Assembly: GCF_019049325.1 (NCBI RefSeq)
Contig: NZ_JAGMUO010000029.1
Location: 1-64,000 of the forward strand
Direction of reading: 5' to 3'
DNA: 64,000 bases
From: Streptomyces sp. AC512_CC834
GTDB taxonomy: Bacteria > Actinomycetota > Actinomycetes > Streptomycetales > Streptomycetaceae
A program made the translations under genes and the position numbers. The notes below the pieces were generated by a model. It made no database searches. It worked only from the letters and a program-made list of their open reading frames with translations, and was not told the DNA's origin. Below are positions 37,523 through 46,193 of the stretch, one piece after another. Numbering within the stretch: position 1 is the first letter of the stretch; each line of letters starts with the position of its first letter.

Positions 37523-38563
37523 TCAGACCTGGCCGGCCTTCTCCAGCGCCGTGCAGCAGGTGTCGACGAGCAGGCCGGTCACCACGTAGGGGTCGACGTT
37601 GGCGTTCGGGCGGCGGTCCTCGATGTAGCCCTTGCCGTCCTTCTCGACCTGCCACGGGATGCGCACCGAGGCGCCGCGGTCGGAGACGCCGTAGGAGTAC
37701 TCGCTCCACGGGGCGGTCTCGTGCAGGCCGGTGAGGCGGTCGTCGATGCCGGCGCCGTAGTGCTTGACGTGGTCCATCGGCTTGGAGCCCTCACCGAGCG
37801 ACTCGCAGGCGGTGATGATCGCGGCGTACCCCTCGGGTCCTTCGCGCATCGTCTTGGTGGAGAAGTTGGTGTGCGCGCCCGCGCCGTTCCAGTCGCCCTT
37901 GACCGGCTTGGGGTCGAGGGTGGCGGAGACGTCGAAGTCCTCGGCGGTGCGGTAGAGCAGCCAGCGGGCCACCCAAAGCTGGTCGGAGACCTCCAGCGGG
38001 GACAGCGGGCCGACCTGGAACTCCCACTGGCCGGGCATGACCTCGGCGTTGATGCCGGAGATGCCGAGACCGGCCTTCAGGCAGTTCTCCAGGTGCGCCT
38101 CGACGACGTCGCGGCCGAAGATCTCGTCCGAGCCGACACCGCAGTAGTAGCCGCCCTGCGCGGCCGGGAAGCCGCCCTCGGGGAAGCCGAGCGGGCGGGC
38201 GCCCTTGAAGAAGGTGTACTCCTGCTCGATGCCGAAGATCGGCTCCTGCGCGGTGAACCGCTCCGACAGCTCGGCAAGCGCGGCGCGGGTGTTGGTCGGG
38301 TGCGGCGTCATGTCCGTGTCCAGGACGTCGCACAGCACCAGGATGTCGTCGCCGCCGCGGATCGGGTCGGGGCAGGAGAAGACCGGCCTGAGCACACAGT
38401 CCGAGGAACTGCCCTCGGCCTGGTTGGTGGAGGAGCCGTCGAAGCCCCAGATCGGCAGGGCGTCCAGACCGGCGGGGGCGGCCGTGATGATCTTCGTCTT
38501 GGAACGGAGCTTGGCCGTCGGCTCGGTGCCGTCGATCCAGATGTACTCGGCCTTGAAGGTCAC
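37523..38563 (-). CDS. glnII: Type II (eukaryotic-type) glutamine synthetase
   Basis: The 346-residue enzyme makes glutamine from glutamate, ammonia and ATP. It has the GSII markers: FKAEYIWIDGTEPTAKLRSK, LPIWGFDGSSTNQAEG, FGIEQEYTFFKG, GQWEFQVGPLSPLEVSDQLW, DWNGAGAHTNFSTKTMR, SDRGASVRIPWQVEKDGKGY, EDRRPNANVDPY. GSII is not controlled by GlnE. The start GTG 38563 (MTFKAEY) has GAAGGA ten bases upstream; GTG 38572 would put that site on top of the start. A four-part GlnR box lies about 100-140 bp upstream, so transcription should rise on nitrogen shortage. Confidence 0.96.
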   Translation of the reverse strand: MTFKAEYIWIDGTEPTAKLRSKTKIITAAPAGLDALPIWGFDGSSTNQAEGSSSDCVLRPVFSCPDPIRGGDDILVLCDVLDTDMTPHPTNTRAALAELSERFTAQEPIFGIEQEYTFFKGARPLGFPEGGFPAAQGGYYCGVGSDEIFGRDVVEAHLENCLKAGLGISGINAEVMPGQWEFQVGPLSPLEVSDQLWVARWLLYRTAEDFDVSATLDPKPVKGDWNGAGAHTNFSTKTMREGPEGYAAIITACESLGEGSKPMDHVKHYGAGIDDRLTGLHETAPWSEYSYGVSDRGASVRIPWQVEKDGKGYIEDRRPNANVDPYVVTGLLVDTCCTALEKAGQV

Positions 38564-38664
38564 GGGGGCCACATCCTTCGGGGTGGGTCTGGGCGCACTC
38601 GCGGGTGCTGCGGCGCTGGGCGGCTGGGGCGCCGCGTCTACGCCGTGCAGCGTGCCAACAGGCG

Positions 38665-38702
38665 ATTTCCCGTCCGTTGCCCGTATGTGAACCCCGTGTT
38701 AC
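38665..38702 (-). promoter_or_regulatory. GlnR box upstream of glnII
   Basis: On the minus strand four five-base half-sites are spaced by exactly six bases each: GTAAC, TTCAC, GCAAC and GAAAT. This is the gTnAC-n6-GaAAc-n6-gTnAC-n6-GaAAc architecture recognised by GlnR. The box ends about 100 bases before the glnII start and its first half-site overlaps the stop codon of the upstream MarR gene. Confidence 0.85.
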
Positions 38703-39226
38703 CTGGGGTTGTTGTGGTGCGGCTCACCCGGGAGGGCGGGGTCCGGGTGCCCCGAGCCGTCCTCCTCGGCCGCCTCCCGCACCCCGGTCAAGAAGCCCCT
38801 GACCGCCGCCGTTTCCCGCTCGTCGTATCCGCGCAGCAGCTCCACCGCCCGCCCGATCAGCGGTCCGAAGGCGGACCAGCCGAGGGCGACCGCCCGCTCG
38901 TCCACCTCGACGGTGACCCTGCGCCGGTCCCGCTCGTCACGCACCCGCCGCACATGGCCGGCCCGCTCCAGCCGGTCGACCAGTGCCGTCGTCCCCGCGG
39001 AGTTCAGTCCGAGCGCGGCGCCCAGCCGCCCGGCGGTCATCTCCTCACCCGCCCGGGAGGCGTCCATCAGCGCGATCAGCGCGCGGACGTCGGTGGGATG
39101 CATGCCGTTGCGCTGCGCGAACCGGGCGGTGTGCGCGCCCAGTTCGACGGCGACCGCGCGCAGCAGATGGACGATTTCCATCTCCGGTTCCATCTCCGGT
39201 TCCATCTCCGGTCCCTGGTCGGGCAT
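38699..39226 (-). CDS. MarR-family transcriptional regulator
   Basis: The 175-residue protein has the winged-helix of MarR regulators: ARFAQRNGMHPTDVRALIAL, GRLGAALGLNSAGTTALVDR, LERAGHVRRVRDERDRRRVT (the wing with Asp-Arg-Arg), and long dimer helices. ATG 39226 follows GGAAGGGG; directly after the start the sequence has three EPEM units from a 12-nt repeat. It is divergent from the alpha/beta hydrolase gene at 39342, and a perfect palindrome lies between, so it probably represses both. Confidence 0.9.
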   Translation of the reverse strand: MPDQGPEMEPEMEPEMEIVHLLRAVAVELGAHTARFAQRNGMHPTDVRALIALMDASRAGEEMTAGRLGAALGLNSAGTTALVDRLERAGHVRRVRDERDRRRVTVEVDERAVALGWSAFGPLIGRAVELLRGYDERETAAVRGFLTGVREAAEEDGSGHPDPALPGEPHHNNPR

Positions 39227-39264
39227 GCGGGGCGCCCCTTCCGGCTGTCGTCTCGCTCGACACG

Positions 39265-39283
39265 TATCTCGTTCGGCGAGATA
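39265..39283. promoter_or_regulatory. MarR operator palindrome
   Basis: TATCTCG and CGAGATA form a perfect 7-5-7 inverted repeat midway between the divergent MarR and hydrolase genes (39 bases from the MarR start, 58 from the hydrolase start). TATCTCG-type arms are common in MarR operators of streptomycetes. Confidence 0.75.
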
Positions 39284-39341
39284 ATACCGGAGAAGCAGAG
39301 AGCGGAAGCAGGAGAACCGAGCGAAACAGGGGGCACCGTTC

Positions 39342-40244
39342 ATGAGCGCTCGCGGTCCGTACGACGCCGGCCGTTTCCACGACGCCTACGACAAGGTCAT
39401 GGCCAAGTGGCCGGCGCCGCGCGAGGCGCTGACCGTGCCCACCCCCTTCGGTGAGACGCACGTCAACGTGACCGGCCCGGCCGACGCCCCGCCGCTCGTC
39501 CTCCTGCCGGGCGGCGGCGCGGCGACCTCCGCCTCCTGGTACGCGCAGGCCGCCGAGCTGTCCCGCACCCGCCGCGTGTACGCCGTCGACCTGATCGGCG
39601 CCCCCGGCCGCAGCACGCCGGCCGGCGACCGCCACCCCCGTACGGTCGCCGACCTCACCGGCTGGCTCGACTCGCTCCTCGACGGACTCGGCATCGAGGC
39701 GACGGACCTCGGCGGGCACTCCTACGGTGCCTGGATCGCCCTGCACTACGCCCTGCACCACGCCCCGCACGCATCCGGCCGGGTACGCCGCCTGTTCCTC
39801 CTGGACCCGACCCAGTGCTTCGCCGGGTTCAAGGCGGCCTACCTGCTGCGCGCGCTGCCGATGCTGCTGCGGCCCACGCCCCGCCGGATCCGCGCCTTCC
39901 TGGACTGGGAGACGGGCCCGGCCCCGCTCGACGCCGACTGGCTCACCCTCCAGGAGGCCGCCGTCGGCTTCCCGGCCCGCAGGCCGGTGACCGGACCGCG
40001 CCCGGCCCCGGAGGCACTGCGCGGACTGGAGGTGCCGGTCCTGCTGCTCCTGGCCGGGAACAGCAGGACCCATGACCCCGCCGAGGTGGCGGCCAGGGCG
40101 AAGGCGCTGCTGCCGAACGTGGAGACGGCCGTCCTGCCGGACGTGTCCCATCACGCGCTGCCGCAGTCCGCGCCGCCCGGTCTGGGCCGCCGCCTCGGCG
40201 ACTTCCTCGCCGGGCCGGGTGACCTCGCCGGGTCGGGTGACTGA
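39342..40244 (+). CDS. Alpha/beta hydrolase
   Basis: The 300-residue enzyme has an alpha/beta-hydrolase fold: oxyanion strand LVLLPGGGAATSASWYAQ, nucleophile elbow GGHSYGAWIAL (Ser), acid strand VLLLLAGNSRTHDP (Asp) and the catalytic His in LPDVSHHALP. No signal peptide is present. The substrate is unknown; as the divergent partner of a MarR regulator it is likely induced by a small aromatic or oxidised compound. ATG 39342 has a GGGGG run nine bases upstream. It runs into the convergent exported protein gene, with only three bases between stops. Confidence 0.9.
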   Translation: MSARGPYDAGRFHDAYDKVMAKWPAPREALTVPTPFGETHVNVTGPADAPPLVLLPGGGAATSASWYAQAAELSRTRRVYAVDLIGAPGRSTPAGDRHPRTVADLTGWLDSLLDGLGIEATDLGGHSYGAWIALHYALHHAPHASGRVRRLFLLDPTQCFAGFKAAYLLRALPMLLRPTPRRIRAFLDWETGPAPLDADWLTLQEAAVGFPARRPVTGPRPAPEALRGLEVPVLLLLAGNSRTHDPAEVAARAKALLPNVETAVLPDVSHHALPQSAPPGLGRRLGDFLAGPGDLAGSGD

Positions 40245-40247
40245 GCC

Positions 40248-40868
40248 TCACCCGACCTTCTCGATCAGCGCCCGCCGGATCAGGAAGCTGCCCTCCTCCC
40301 TGACCTGTTCGAACGCCGCGTTGTTCAGCAGCGCGCAGCTTCCCGAGACCGAGTTCACCTCGACCGTCGTGGACTTGTTGTTGTCGAGGTTGGTCACCTT
40401 GAGCTTGGTCCCCACCGGGAACTGGTTGCTGGAGGCGGCGGGCGCGCCGCCCTCGCCGGAGAGGGTGACGGTGGAGCCGTCGCAGACCTGCTCCCCGGCC
40501 TGCGCGGCGCCTCCGGCAGGGGGCTGCGTGGCCTGGGAGTCCTGAGCCGACTCCCCGACCGCGCACCCGGACGCCTCCTGCTTGCGCTCGATCTCCGCGA
40601 CGACGGCCTCGCGGTTCGCGATCCTGGCCTCGGACTGTGCGTCGGGATTGGCCCGCTGGCCCTCGATGAACCGCTGGTTGTTGCCGAGCGCGGTGGCCAG
40701 GCCCTGGCAGACGCCCGAGTCCTGGGCGGCCTTCGTCTGCGCGTTCTGGGTGGTCTGCGCGGCGTTCGAGGCGTTCGCCATGACGAAGGCCCCGCCGCCC
40801 GCCACCGTCGCCGCGCCGGCCAGCAGCGCGATCTTCTTCTTCGTGCCGAGACTTCTCCTGCGCGACAT
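40248..40868 (-). CDS. Exported DPBB/RlpA-like protein
   Basis: The 206-residue product starts at ATG 40868 (AGGAGG six bases upstream) with a membrane anchor or signal (KKIALLAGAATVAGGGAFVM). Residues 30-100 are Gln/Ala-rich and helical; the C-terminal part (QVCDGSTVTLSGEGG, FPVGTKLKVTNLDNNKSTTV, EVNSVSGSCALLNNAAFEQV) looks like a double-psi beta-barrel as in RlpA or expansin-like proteins, with two Cys able to pair. The catalytic Asp pair of lytic enzymes is not evident. It probably acts in the cell wall; this reading rests on motif resemblance only. Confidence 0.75.
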   Translation of the reverse strand: MSRRRSLGTKKKIALLAGAATVAGGGAFVMANASNAAQTTQNAQTKAAQDSGVCQGLATALGNNQRFIEGQRANPDAQSEARIANREAVVAEIERKQEASGCAVGESAQDSQATQPPAGGAAQAGEQVCDGSTVTLSGEGGAPAASSNQFPVGTKLKVTNLDNNKSTTVEVNSVSGSCALLNNAAFEQVREEGSFLIRRALIEKVG

Positions 40869-40977
40869 GCGCGCCTCCTGAAGAGGTAGGGGAGCGTACG
40901 GCGCTATGTACGAGATACCGAACGGAGTTGCTCAGCGGTCGCCTCGACGTGCGCACGTAACCTGCGTCACACCGCCT

Positions 40978-41337
40978 CTACCGGGACAGAGCGTCCCGGA
41001 CCGCCTCGTCGGTGCGGCCCACGACGGCCGTTCCGTCGTCCGCCGTGATGATCGGGCGCTGGATCAGCTTGGGGTGTCCGGCGAGCGCGTCGACCCAGCG
41101 CTCGCGTGACGCCTCGTCACGCGGCCAGTTCTTCATACCCAGTTCCCTGGCGGCCGCCTCCTGGGTGCGGGTGATGTCCCACGGTTCGAGGCCGAGACGG
41201 GTGAGCACCTCGCGGATCTCGTCCGCGCTCGGTACGTCCTCCAGGTAGCGGCGGACGGTGTAGTCGGCGCCCTCGGCGTCGAGCAGACCGACCGCGCTGC
41301 GGCACTTCGAACAGGCCGGATTGATCCAGATCTCCAT
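40978..41337 (-). CDS. ArsC/Spx-family protein
   Basis: The 119-residue protein has the arsenate-reductase (ArsC, thioredoxin-like) fold: MEIWINPACSKCRSAVGLLD with the CxxC-like CSKC pair, then YLEDVPSADEIREVLTRLGL, LIQRPIITADDGTAVVGR. Real ArsC enzymes have the first Cys and the Arg in RPII...GR, both present here, so reduction of arsenate or a related redox role is possible; no ars operon is near. ATG 41337 follows no strong ribosome site. Confidence 0.85.
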   Translation of the reverse strand: MEIWINPACSKCRSAVGLLDAEGADYTVRRYLEDVPSADEIREVLTRLGLEPWDITRTQEAAARELGMKNWPRDEASRERWVDALAGHPKLIQRPIITADDGTAVVGRTDEAVRDALSR

Positions 41338-41512
41338 GGCGCACACGGTAGCCCGAGGCTCGCGAAAACCCGTTCTCCCCATGCGTCACAACCACCCCGA
41401 AAGCCCTTGTGGCCAGGGGCTTTTGTCAGTGGGGGGCGGTAAAATAGAAGCAGTGTTCGAGGGTGTCGCCGGGAGGTCCGGACGGCGCCCTGACCGCGAC
41501 AGGAGGATGCCC

Positions 41513-41827
41513 GTGCCCGCTGCCGCACTGAAGCCGAAGCCGTTGCCCACCCAGTCAACCGCCAAGCGGCCCGTCCTGCTCGACCTGCCGTACGAACCCG
41601 TGGAGAAGCGTCCGCTGCCGGCGGGCCGCCCCCGCGAGTGGTACGTCACGCACAACCGCCGGCTCAAGGCGATGCGGCTTGCCATCGCCCTGCTCGACTC
41701 CGGCGTCTACCTGCCCAACCAGGCGCGCAACGAGAGGATACGGAGCGCCGCGCTGACGATCGGCGTGCACCCGCCGTCGGACACCACGTGCCACATGGTG
41801 CGGGCGTTGATGCGGTACTCGCGGTGA
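41513..41827 (+). CDS. Conserved small actinobacterial protein, function unknown
   Basis: From GTG 41513 the product has 104 residues: a Pro/Lys-rich head (AAALKPKPLPTQSTAKRPVL), then LDLPYEPVEKRPLPAGRPRE, WYVTHNRRLKAMRLAIALLD and VHPPSDTTCHMVRALMRYSR. The start is fixed by AGGAGG at 41501-41506, six bases ahead of GTG 41513 and directly against ATG 41507. It is basic, has no membrane segment, and I cannot assign a family. A perfect terminator follows. Confidence 0.75.
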   Translation: MPAAALKPKPLPTQSTAKRPVLLDLPYEPVEKRPLPAGRPREWYVTHNRRLKAMRLAIALLDSGVYLPNQARNERIRSAALTIGVHPPSDTTCHMVRALMRYSR

Positions 41828-41830
41828 GCG

Positions 41831-41869
41831 GAGCGCAGGGCGCCGTTCGTTTCGCGGCGCCCTGCGCTC
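41831..41869 (+). terminator. Terminator after the 41513-41827 gene
   Basis: A perfect 15-bp stem (41831-41845 with 41855-41869) and nine-base loop begin four bases past the stop codon. It is followed by two tandem copies of GACCGGCGACCGGTC-like sequence before the convergent pspAB gene. Confidence 0.85.
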
Positions 41870-41929
41870 GTCTCGCCGTGGCTGGGAATGCCGACCGGCG
41901 ACCGGTCCGACCGGCGACCGGTCAGACGC

Positions 41930-42517
41930 TCACAGCCCGGGCGCGCCCCACACGGGGAACCAGCGGCCCAGGTCGCCCTCCACCGGCAGTTCGTCGGCGA
42001 GCACCGCCCGTATCCGCAGCTCCAGCGTGTTGTCCCGCTGCTGCCGGTCTCCGGGCAGGGGCGCGAAGGGGTAGAACGTGCCGCGCTTGTAGAGGTAGAC
42101 CAGTGCCAGCCGGCGCCCGTCGTCGGCCGCGAAACCGGCCAGGGAGCAGAGCAGCCGCGGGCCGAAACCGCCCGACTCCAGGGTGCTGTTGACCGCGTGC
42201 AGGTCGTTCACCAGCACCGGCAGCTCGCCCGGGGAGCGGTGCGAGACCAGCCAGGAGTAGCCGTAGGAGTCGTGGGTCAGCTCCACCGGGGTGCGGCCGG
42301 TGCGGCCGGCGTCCGCGTCCAGCAGGTCGCGGACCTCGCGGTGCGTGCGCTCGAAGGCGGCGCCCTCGACCGTCGCGAAGCACACCGCCCCCTGCCCGGT
42401 CGGCGTGAAACCGGCCGCGGCCTCCAGGCTCACCGCCGCCGAGGGCAGCGTGAAGAGCCGGTCGAGGTCGGGTGCGACGGCCCTGGTCCGGCCGAGCAGG
42501 ATGTCCAGCAGCCCCAT
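41930..42517 (-). CDS. pspAB: PspA-associated protein PspAB
   Basis: The 195-residue protein matches the small family encoded beside htpX in actinobacteria: GLLDILLGRTRAVAPDLDRL, LEAAAGFTPTGQGAVCFATV, VELTHDSYGYSWLVSHRSPG, LVNDLHAVNSTLESGGFGPR, YLYKRGTFYPFAP. It is soluble. ATG 42517 has GGGAGG seven bases upstream and lies 17 bases after htpX, so the two form an operon tied to envelope stress. The molecular role is unknown; the name reflects association with PspA. Confidence 0.8.
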   Translation of the reverse strand: MGLLDILLGRTRAVAPDLDRLFTLPSAAVSLEAAAGFTPTGQGAVCFATVEGAAFERTHREVRDLLDADAGRTGRTPVELTHDSYGYSWLVSHRSPGELPVLVNDLHAVNSTLESGGFGPRLLCSLAGFAADDGRRLALVYLYKRGTFYPFAPLPGDRQQRDNTLELRIRAVLADELPVEGDLGRWFPVWGAPGL

Positions 42518-42534
42518 GTCCGCCCCTCCCGCCC

Positions 42535-43455
42535 TCAGGCCTTACCGGGGGCCCCGGGGGCGGTCGCCTCACCCAGCTCGGCGGAGATCCGCCCCAGTTG
42601 GTCGAGCCGCTGCTCCAGGCTGGGGTGGGTGGCGAAGAACCGTCCGAGGCCCGGCTCGGCGCCGAAGGCGGGGGTGAAGTAGAACGCGTTGAAGGCCTGG
42701 GCCGTGCGCAGGTCCTTGGTCGGGATGCGGGCGATGTCGCCGGTGACCTTGGTGAGGGCCGCCGCCAGGGCCGAGGGACGCCCGGTGAGCAGGGCCGCGG
42801 CCCGGTCGGCCGCCAGCTCCCGGTACCGGGACAGGGCCCGGATCAGCAGGAAGCTGAGCGCGTACACGGCCGCGGAGACGCCCATCACGACCGCGAGGAC
42901 GGCCATGGTGTTCTGGTCCCGCCGGCCGAAGAGCTGGGAGTAGAAGGCGAACCGCACGATCAGCCCCGCGATCACGCCGAGGAACGACGCGATCGTGATC
43001 ACCGCGACGTCCTTGTGCGCCACGTGCGACAGCTCGTGCGCGAGCACACCCTCCAGCTCCGCGGGATCCAGCCGCCGCAGCAGCCCCGTGGTGACGCAGA
43101 CCACCGCGTTGTCCGGATTCCGACCGGTCGCGAAGGCGTTCGGCATCTCCATCTCCGAGACGGCCACCACCGGCTTCGGCATGTCGGCCATCGCCGCCAG
43201 CCGGTCCACCACCCCGTGCAGCTCCGGATACTCGTCCCGCTCCACGACCCGGCCGCGCATCGCGAACAGCGCGATCCGGTCGGAGAACCAGTACTGCACC
43301 CCGAGCACCGCCGCCACGATCACCACGACCAGCACCCAGGACTTCAGCACCACGATCAGCGCGGCGACGAACCCCACGTACAACAGGCCGAGCAGGAACA
43401 GCGTGATCCCCATGCGCACGGTCAACCGCCGGTCACTCCGGAAGCGGCTCTGCAT
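42535..43455 (-). CDS. htpX: Zinc metalloprotease HtpX
   Basis: The 306-residue membrane protease has two N-terminal membrane segments (GITLFLLGLLYVGFVAALIV, LKSWVLVVVIVAAVLGVQYW), the zinc motif LAHELSHVAHKD, two further segments (VITIASFLGVIAGLIV, AVLAVVMGVSAAVYALSFLL) and the third ligand region RYRELAADRAAA. It degrades damaged membrane proteins. ATG 43455 (MQSRFRSDRR) is preferred because GAGGTG lies six to seven bases upstream; the longer reading from 43479 has no site. Downstream pspAB is in the same operon. Confidence 0.94.
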   Translation of the reverse strand: MQSRFRSDRRLTVRMGITLFLLGLLYVGFVAALIVVLKSWVLVVVIVAAVLGVQYWFSDRIALFAMRGRVVERDEYPELHGVVDRLAAMADMPKPVVAVSEMEMPNAFATGRNPDNAVVCVTTGLLRRLDPAELEGVLAHELSHVAHKDVAVITIASFLGVIAGLIVRFAFYSQLFGRRDQNTMAVLAVVMGVSAAVYALSFLLIRALSRYRELAADRAAALLTGRPSALAAALTKVTGDIARIPTKDLRTAQAFNAFYFTPAFGAEPGLGRFFATHPSLEQRLDQLGRISAELGEATAPGAPGKA

Positions 43456-43524
43456 CTGCATCACCTCACAGTCGGGCACTCGTCCCGATGTCCAGTGTGC
43501 ACCCGGCGCAGGCGCTGGCAGGCC

Positions 43525-43785
43525 CTAGTAGGGCGCCCGGAAGTTGATGTACCCCAGCAGAACGATTACCGCGGCCACGCAGCCGAGCACCACGACGGTG
43601 GACACCCACGACGACCGGCGTCCGGAGCCCACGTGCTCGGGGTCGGGGCGGAAGGGGACCGGCCCGGGAGGGTTCTCCTTCCAGCGCGCGGCGAGCATCC
43701 GGGCACGTGCGGACGGCTCCTTGTGCTCGGCGCCGTCCGCCCACCTCAGGTCGTACTCGCGCTCCTCGTCGTCCCGCTCCGGCAT
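43525..43785 (-). CDS. Small membrane protein
   Basis: From ATG 43785 the 86-residue product has a charged N-terminal part (PERDDEEREYDLRWADGAEH, ARARMLAARWKENPPGP) and one membrane segment near the end (WVSTVVVLGCVAAVIVLLGY). GGGGAGA lies nine bases upstream. It precedes htpX by 69 bp on the same strand and may share its promoter. I know no function. Confidence 0.7.
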   Translation of the reverse strand: MPERDDEEREYDLRWADGAEHKEPSARARMLAARWKENPPGPVPFRPDPEHVGSGRRSSWVSTVVVLGCVAAVIVLLGYINFRAPY

Positions 43786-43901
43786 CTCCGGCACTCTCCC
43801 CGTCCCCCTGGACTCGAACAACCGTGTCAGTGGACATCATTCCGGCACGTGTACGTCCTGTGAAGGGTTTTCGGCCACGCACGGCGGTAGCCACGCACGA
43901 T

Positions 43902-43939
43902 GGCGCCCCCGCCCCCTGGGAAGAGGGGACGGGGGCGCC
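43902..43939 (-). terminator. Terminator downstream of glnA
   Basis: A ten-bp GC stem (43902-43911 with 43930-43939) extends inward with a second CCCCT/AGGGG stem. It lies 30 bases beyond the glnA stop. Confidence 0.8.
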
Positions 43940-43968
43940 GGATGGCTCAGGCGTCGATCACGCGTCGG

Positions 43969-45378
43969 TCACACGTCGAAGTACATCTCGAACTCGTGCG
44001 GGTGCGGACGGAGCTGAAGCGGGGCGATCTCGTTGGTGCGCTTGAAGTCGATCCACGTCTCGATCAGGTCCGGCGTGAAGACGTCGCCCTGGAGGAGGAA
44101 CTCGTGGTCGGACTCGAGACGGTCGAGGACCGCGCCGAGGGAGGTCGGGACCTGCGCCACGTTCGCGTGCTCCTCGGGAGCCAGCTCGTAGAGGTCCTTG
44201 TCGATCGGCTCGGCCGGCTCGATCTTGTTCTTGATGCCGTCCAGGCCCGCGAGCAGCAGGGCCGAGAAGGCCAGGTACGGGTTGCCGGAGGAGTCCGGGG
44301 CGCGGAACTCGACGCGCTTGGCCTTCGGGTTCGAGCCGGTGATCGGGATACGCATCGCGGCCGAGCGGTTGCGCTGCGAGTACACCAGGTTGATCGGCGC
44401 CTCGAAGCCCGGCACCAGGCGGTGGTAGGAGTTCACCGTCGGGTTGGTGAAGGCCAGCAGCGACGGGGCGTGGCGCAGGATGCCGCCGATGTAGTAGCGG
44501 GCGGTGTCCGACAGGCCGGCGTAGCCCTGCTCGTCGTAGAAGAGCGGCTCGCCGCCCGACCACAGCGACTGGTGGACGTGCATGCCCGAGCCGTTGTCAC
44601 CGAAGATCGGCTTCGGCATGAAGGTCGCCGTCTTGCCGTTCTTCCACGCCACGTTCTTCACGATGTACTTGAAGAGCTGGAGGTCGTCGGCCGCGGCGAG
44701 CAGCGTGTTGAACTTGTAGTTGATCTCGGCCTGGCCGGCGGTGCCCACCTCGTGGTGCTGGCGCTCGACCTGCAGGCCGGACCGCTCCAGCTCCAGGGAG
44801 ATCTCGGCGCGCAGGTCGGCGAAGTGGTCGACCGGCGGGACCGGGAAGTAGCCGCCCTTGTAGCGGACCTTGTAACCGCGGTTGTCCTCGATGGCGCCGG
44901 TGTTCCAGGCGCCGGCCTCGGAGTCGATGTGGTAGAAGGACTCGTTCTCGCGGGTGGCGAAGCGGACGGAGTCGAAGACGTAGAACTCCGCCTCCGGACC
45001 GAAGAACGCCGTGTCGGCGATGCCCGTGGAGGCCAGGTACGCCTCGGCCTTCTTCGCCACGTTCCGCGGGTCGCGGGAGTACTGCTCGCCCGTGATCGGG
45101 TCGTGGATGAAGAAGTTGATGTTGAGGGTCTTGTCCCGGCGGAACGGGTCGACGCGCGCGGTCGACAGGTCGGGGCGCAGGGACATGTCCGACTCGTGGA
45201 TGGCCTGGAAGCCGCGGATCGAGGATCCGTCGAAGGCCTGCTCGGCGTCGGGGTCGAACGCCGTGGCGGGCAACGTGAAGTGCTGCATGACGCCCGGCAG
45301 GTCGCAGAACCGGACGTCGACGAACTTGACGTCCTCGTCCGCGATGAACTTCTTGACGTCGTCGGCGTTCTGGAACAT
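43969..45378 (-). CDS. glnA: Glutamine synthetase type I
   Basis: The 469-residue main glutamine synthetase forms dodecamers. The motifs are all in register: FDGSSIRGF with Asp50, [48 protein letters not shown], and [10 protein letters not shown] with Tyr397, the residue that GlnE adenylylates. ATG 45378 has AGGAGG at proper distance. It is monocistronic: a terminator follows, and the upstream region carries a double GlnR box. Together with GlnE (8640-11651) the full on/off control of GSI is encoded in this window. Confidence 0.97.
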   Translation of the reverse strand: MFQNADDVKKFIADEDVKFVDVRFCDLPGVMQHFTLPATAFDPDAEQAFDGSSIRGFQAIHESDMSLRPDLSTARVDPFRRDKTLNINFFIHDPITGEQYSRDPRNVAKKAEAYLASTGIADTAFFGPEAEFYVFDSVRFATRENESFYHIDSEAGAWNTGAIEDNRGYKVRYKGGYFPVPPVDHFADLRAEISLELERSGLQVERQHHEVGTAGQAEINYKFNTLLAAADDLQLFKYIVKNVAWKNGKTATFMPKPIFGDNGSGMHVHQSLWSGGEPLFYDEQGYAGLSDTARYYIGGILRHAPSLLAFTNPTVNSYHRLVPGFEAPINLVYSQRNRSAAMRIPITGSNPKAKRVEFRAPDSSGNPYLAFSALLLAGLDGIKNKIEPAEPIDKDLYELAPEEHANVAQVPTSLGAVLDRLESDHEFLLQGDVFTPDLIETWIDFKRTNEIAPLQLRPHPHEFEMYFDV

Positions 45379-45474
45379 CCAGCTCCTCCTACTCCCGACC
45401 GTCCCGCCGGGGTGGTAGATCGTTTGTGCGACCAGTGCGGGTGGCACACGCTTCGACGACCCTAGGGACGGGTG

Positions 45475-45512
45475 ATTTCTCTGGCGTGACCCATTTGTTT
45501 CGCAGAAGTTAA
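45475..45512 (-). promoter_or_regulatory. Double GlnR box upstream of glnA
   Basis: Minus-strand half-sites TTAAC, GAAAC, GTCAC and GAAAT are each separated by exactly six bases, the a1-b1-a2-b2 layout bound by the nitrogen regulator GlnR. The box lies about 97-134 bases upstream of the glnA start, as in S. coelicolor. Confidence 0.9.
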
Positions 45513-45598
45513 CCGGCTCCCTCCTCAGCCTAGGCCGGATCAGGGGCCCGCACACCCCGCCGTTCTCGGTACGTATACGGGCGCAGTACCGTGGTCGG

Positions 45599-46066
45599 GT
45601 GGACAACAGGCAAGCAATCGGATCGTGGCTTTCCGGCCCGCGCGCGGCCATCGAAGAGTCCGGCGCCGATCTCGGACACCGGGGCGAGCAGCTCGGTCTG
45701 CCCGCGGAGGGGCCGGGTTCGATCGCCCGTCCGGGCCGCCGGATCGGCGCCCTGGCCGTGGACTGGGCCCTGTGCCTCCTGATCGCATACGGCCTGCTCA
45801 CGGACGGCTACAACCAGGCGACCGGCAACTGGGCGCTGCTGATCTTCTTCGTGCTGAGCGCGCTCACCGTCGGCACGGTCGGTTTCACCCCCGGCAAGCG
45901 CCTCTTCGGCCTGCGGGTCGTGGACCTCGCCACGGGCCGCCCCAACGCGCTGCGCACCCTGCTGCGCTCGGTGCTGCTCTGCCTCGCCCTCCCGGCGCTG
46001 ATCTGGGACCGCGACGGCCGGGGCCTGCACGACCGGCTGGCCCGCACCGTGGAAGTCCGGATCTGA
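45599..46066 (+). CDS. RDD-family membrane protein
   Basis: The 155-residue protein has an acidic, soluble head and an RDD domain with three membrane segments: [20 protein letters not shown] (with the Arg and Asp that give the family its name), [20 protein letters not shown] and [16 protein letters not shown], ending in the last RDD motif [15 protein letters not shown] proteins have been linked to ion exchange and stress in some bacteria. GTG 45599 has no ribosome site; TACCGT six bases upstream suggests a leaderless mRNA. It is divergent from glnA, with the GlnR box between them. Confidence 0.85.
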   Translation: MDNRQAIGSWLSGPRAAIEESGADLGHRGEQLGLPAEGPGSIARPGRRIGALAVDWALCLLIAYGLLTDGYNQATGNWALLIFFVLSALTVGTVGFTPGKRLFGLRVVDLATGRPNALRTLLRSVLLCLALPALIWDRDGRGLHDRLARTVEVRI

Positions 46067-46126
46067 CGCGTCTCGCGTTCTACGACTCTTGTGACGCCGG
46101 TACGGCCAGAGGTGTCGGGTACGGCC

Positions 46127-46162
46127 AGAGGGGGCGGCCCGAGTGATCGGGCCGCCCCCTCT
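46127..46162. terminator. Bidirectional terminator between RDD and DUF4191 genes
   Basis: A perfect 16-bp stem (46127-46142 with 46147-46162) with a four-base loop lies between the convergent stops at 46066 and 46194. A short direct repeat (TACGGCCAGAGG, twice) precedes it. Confidence 0.9.
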
Positions 46163-46193
46163 CGCCGTACCGACGTCGCGGAGTCCTACGGGG

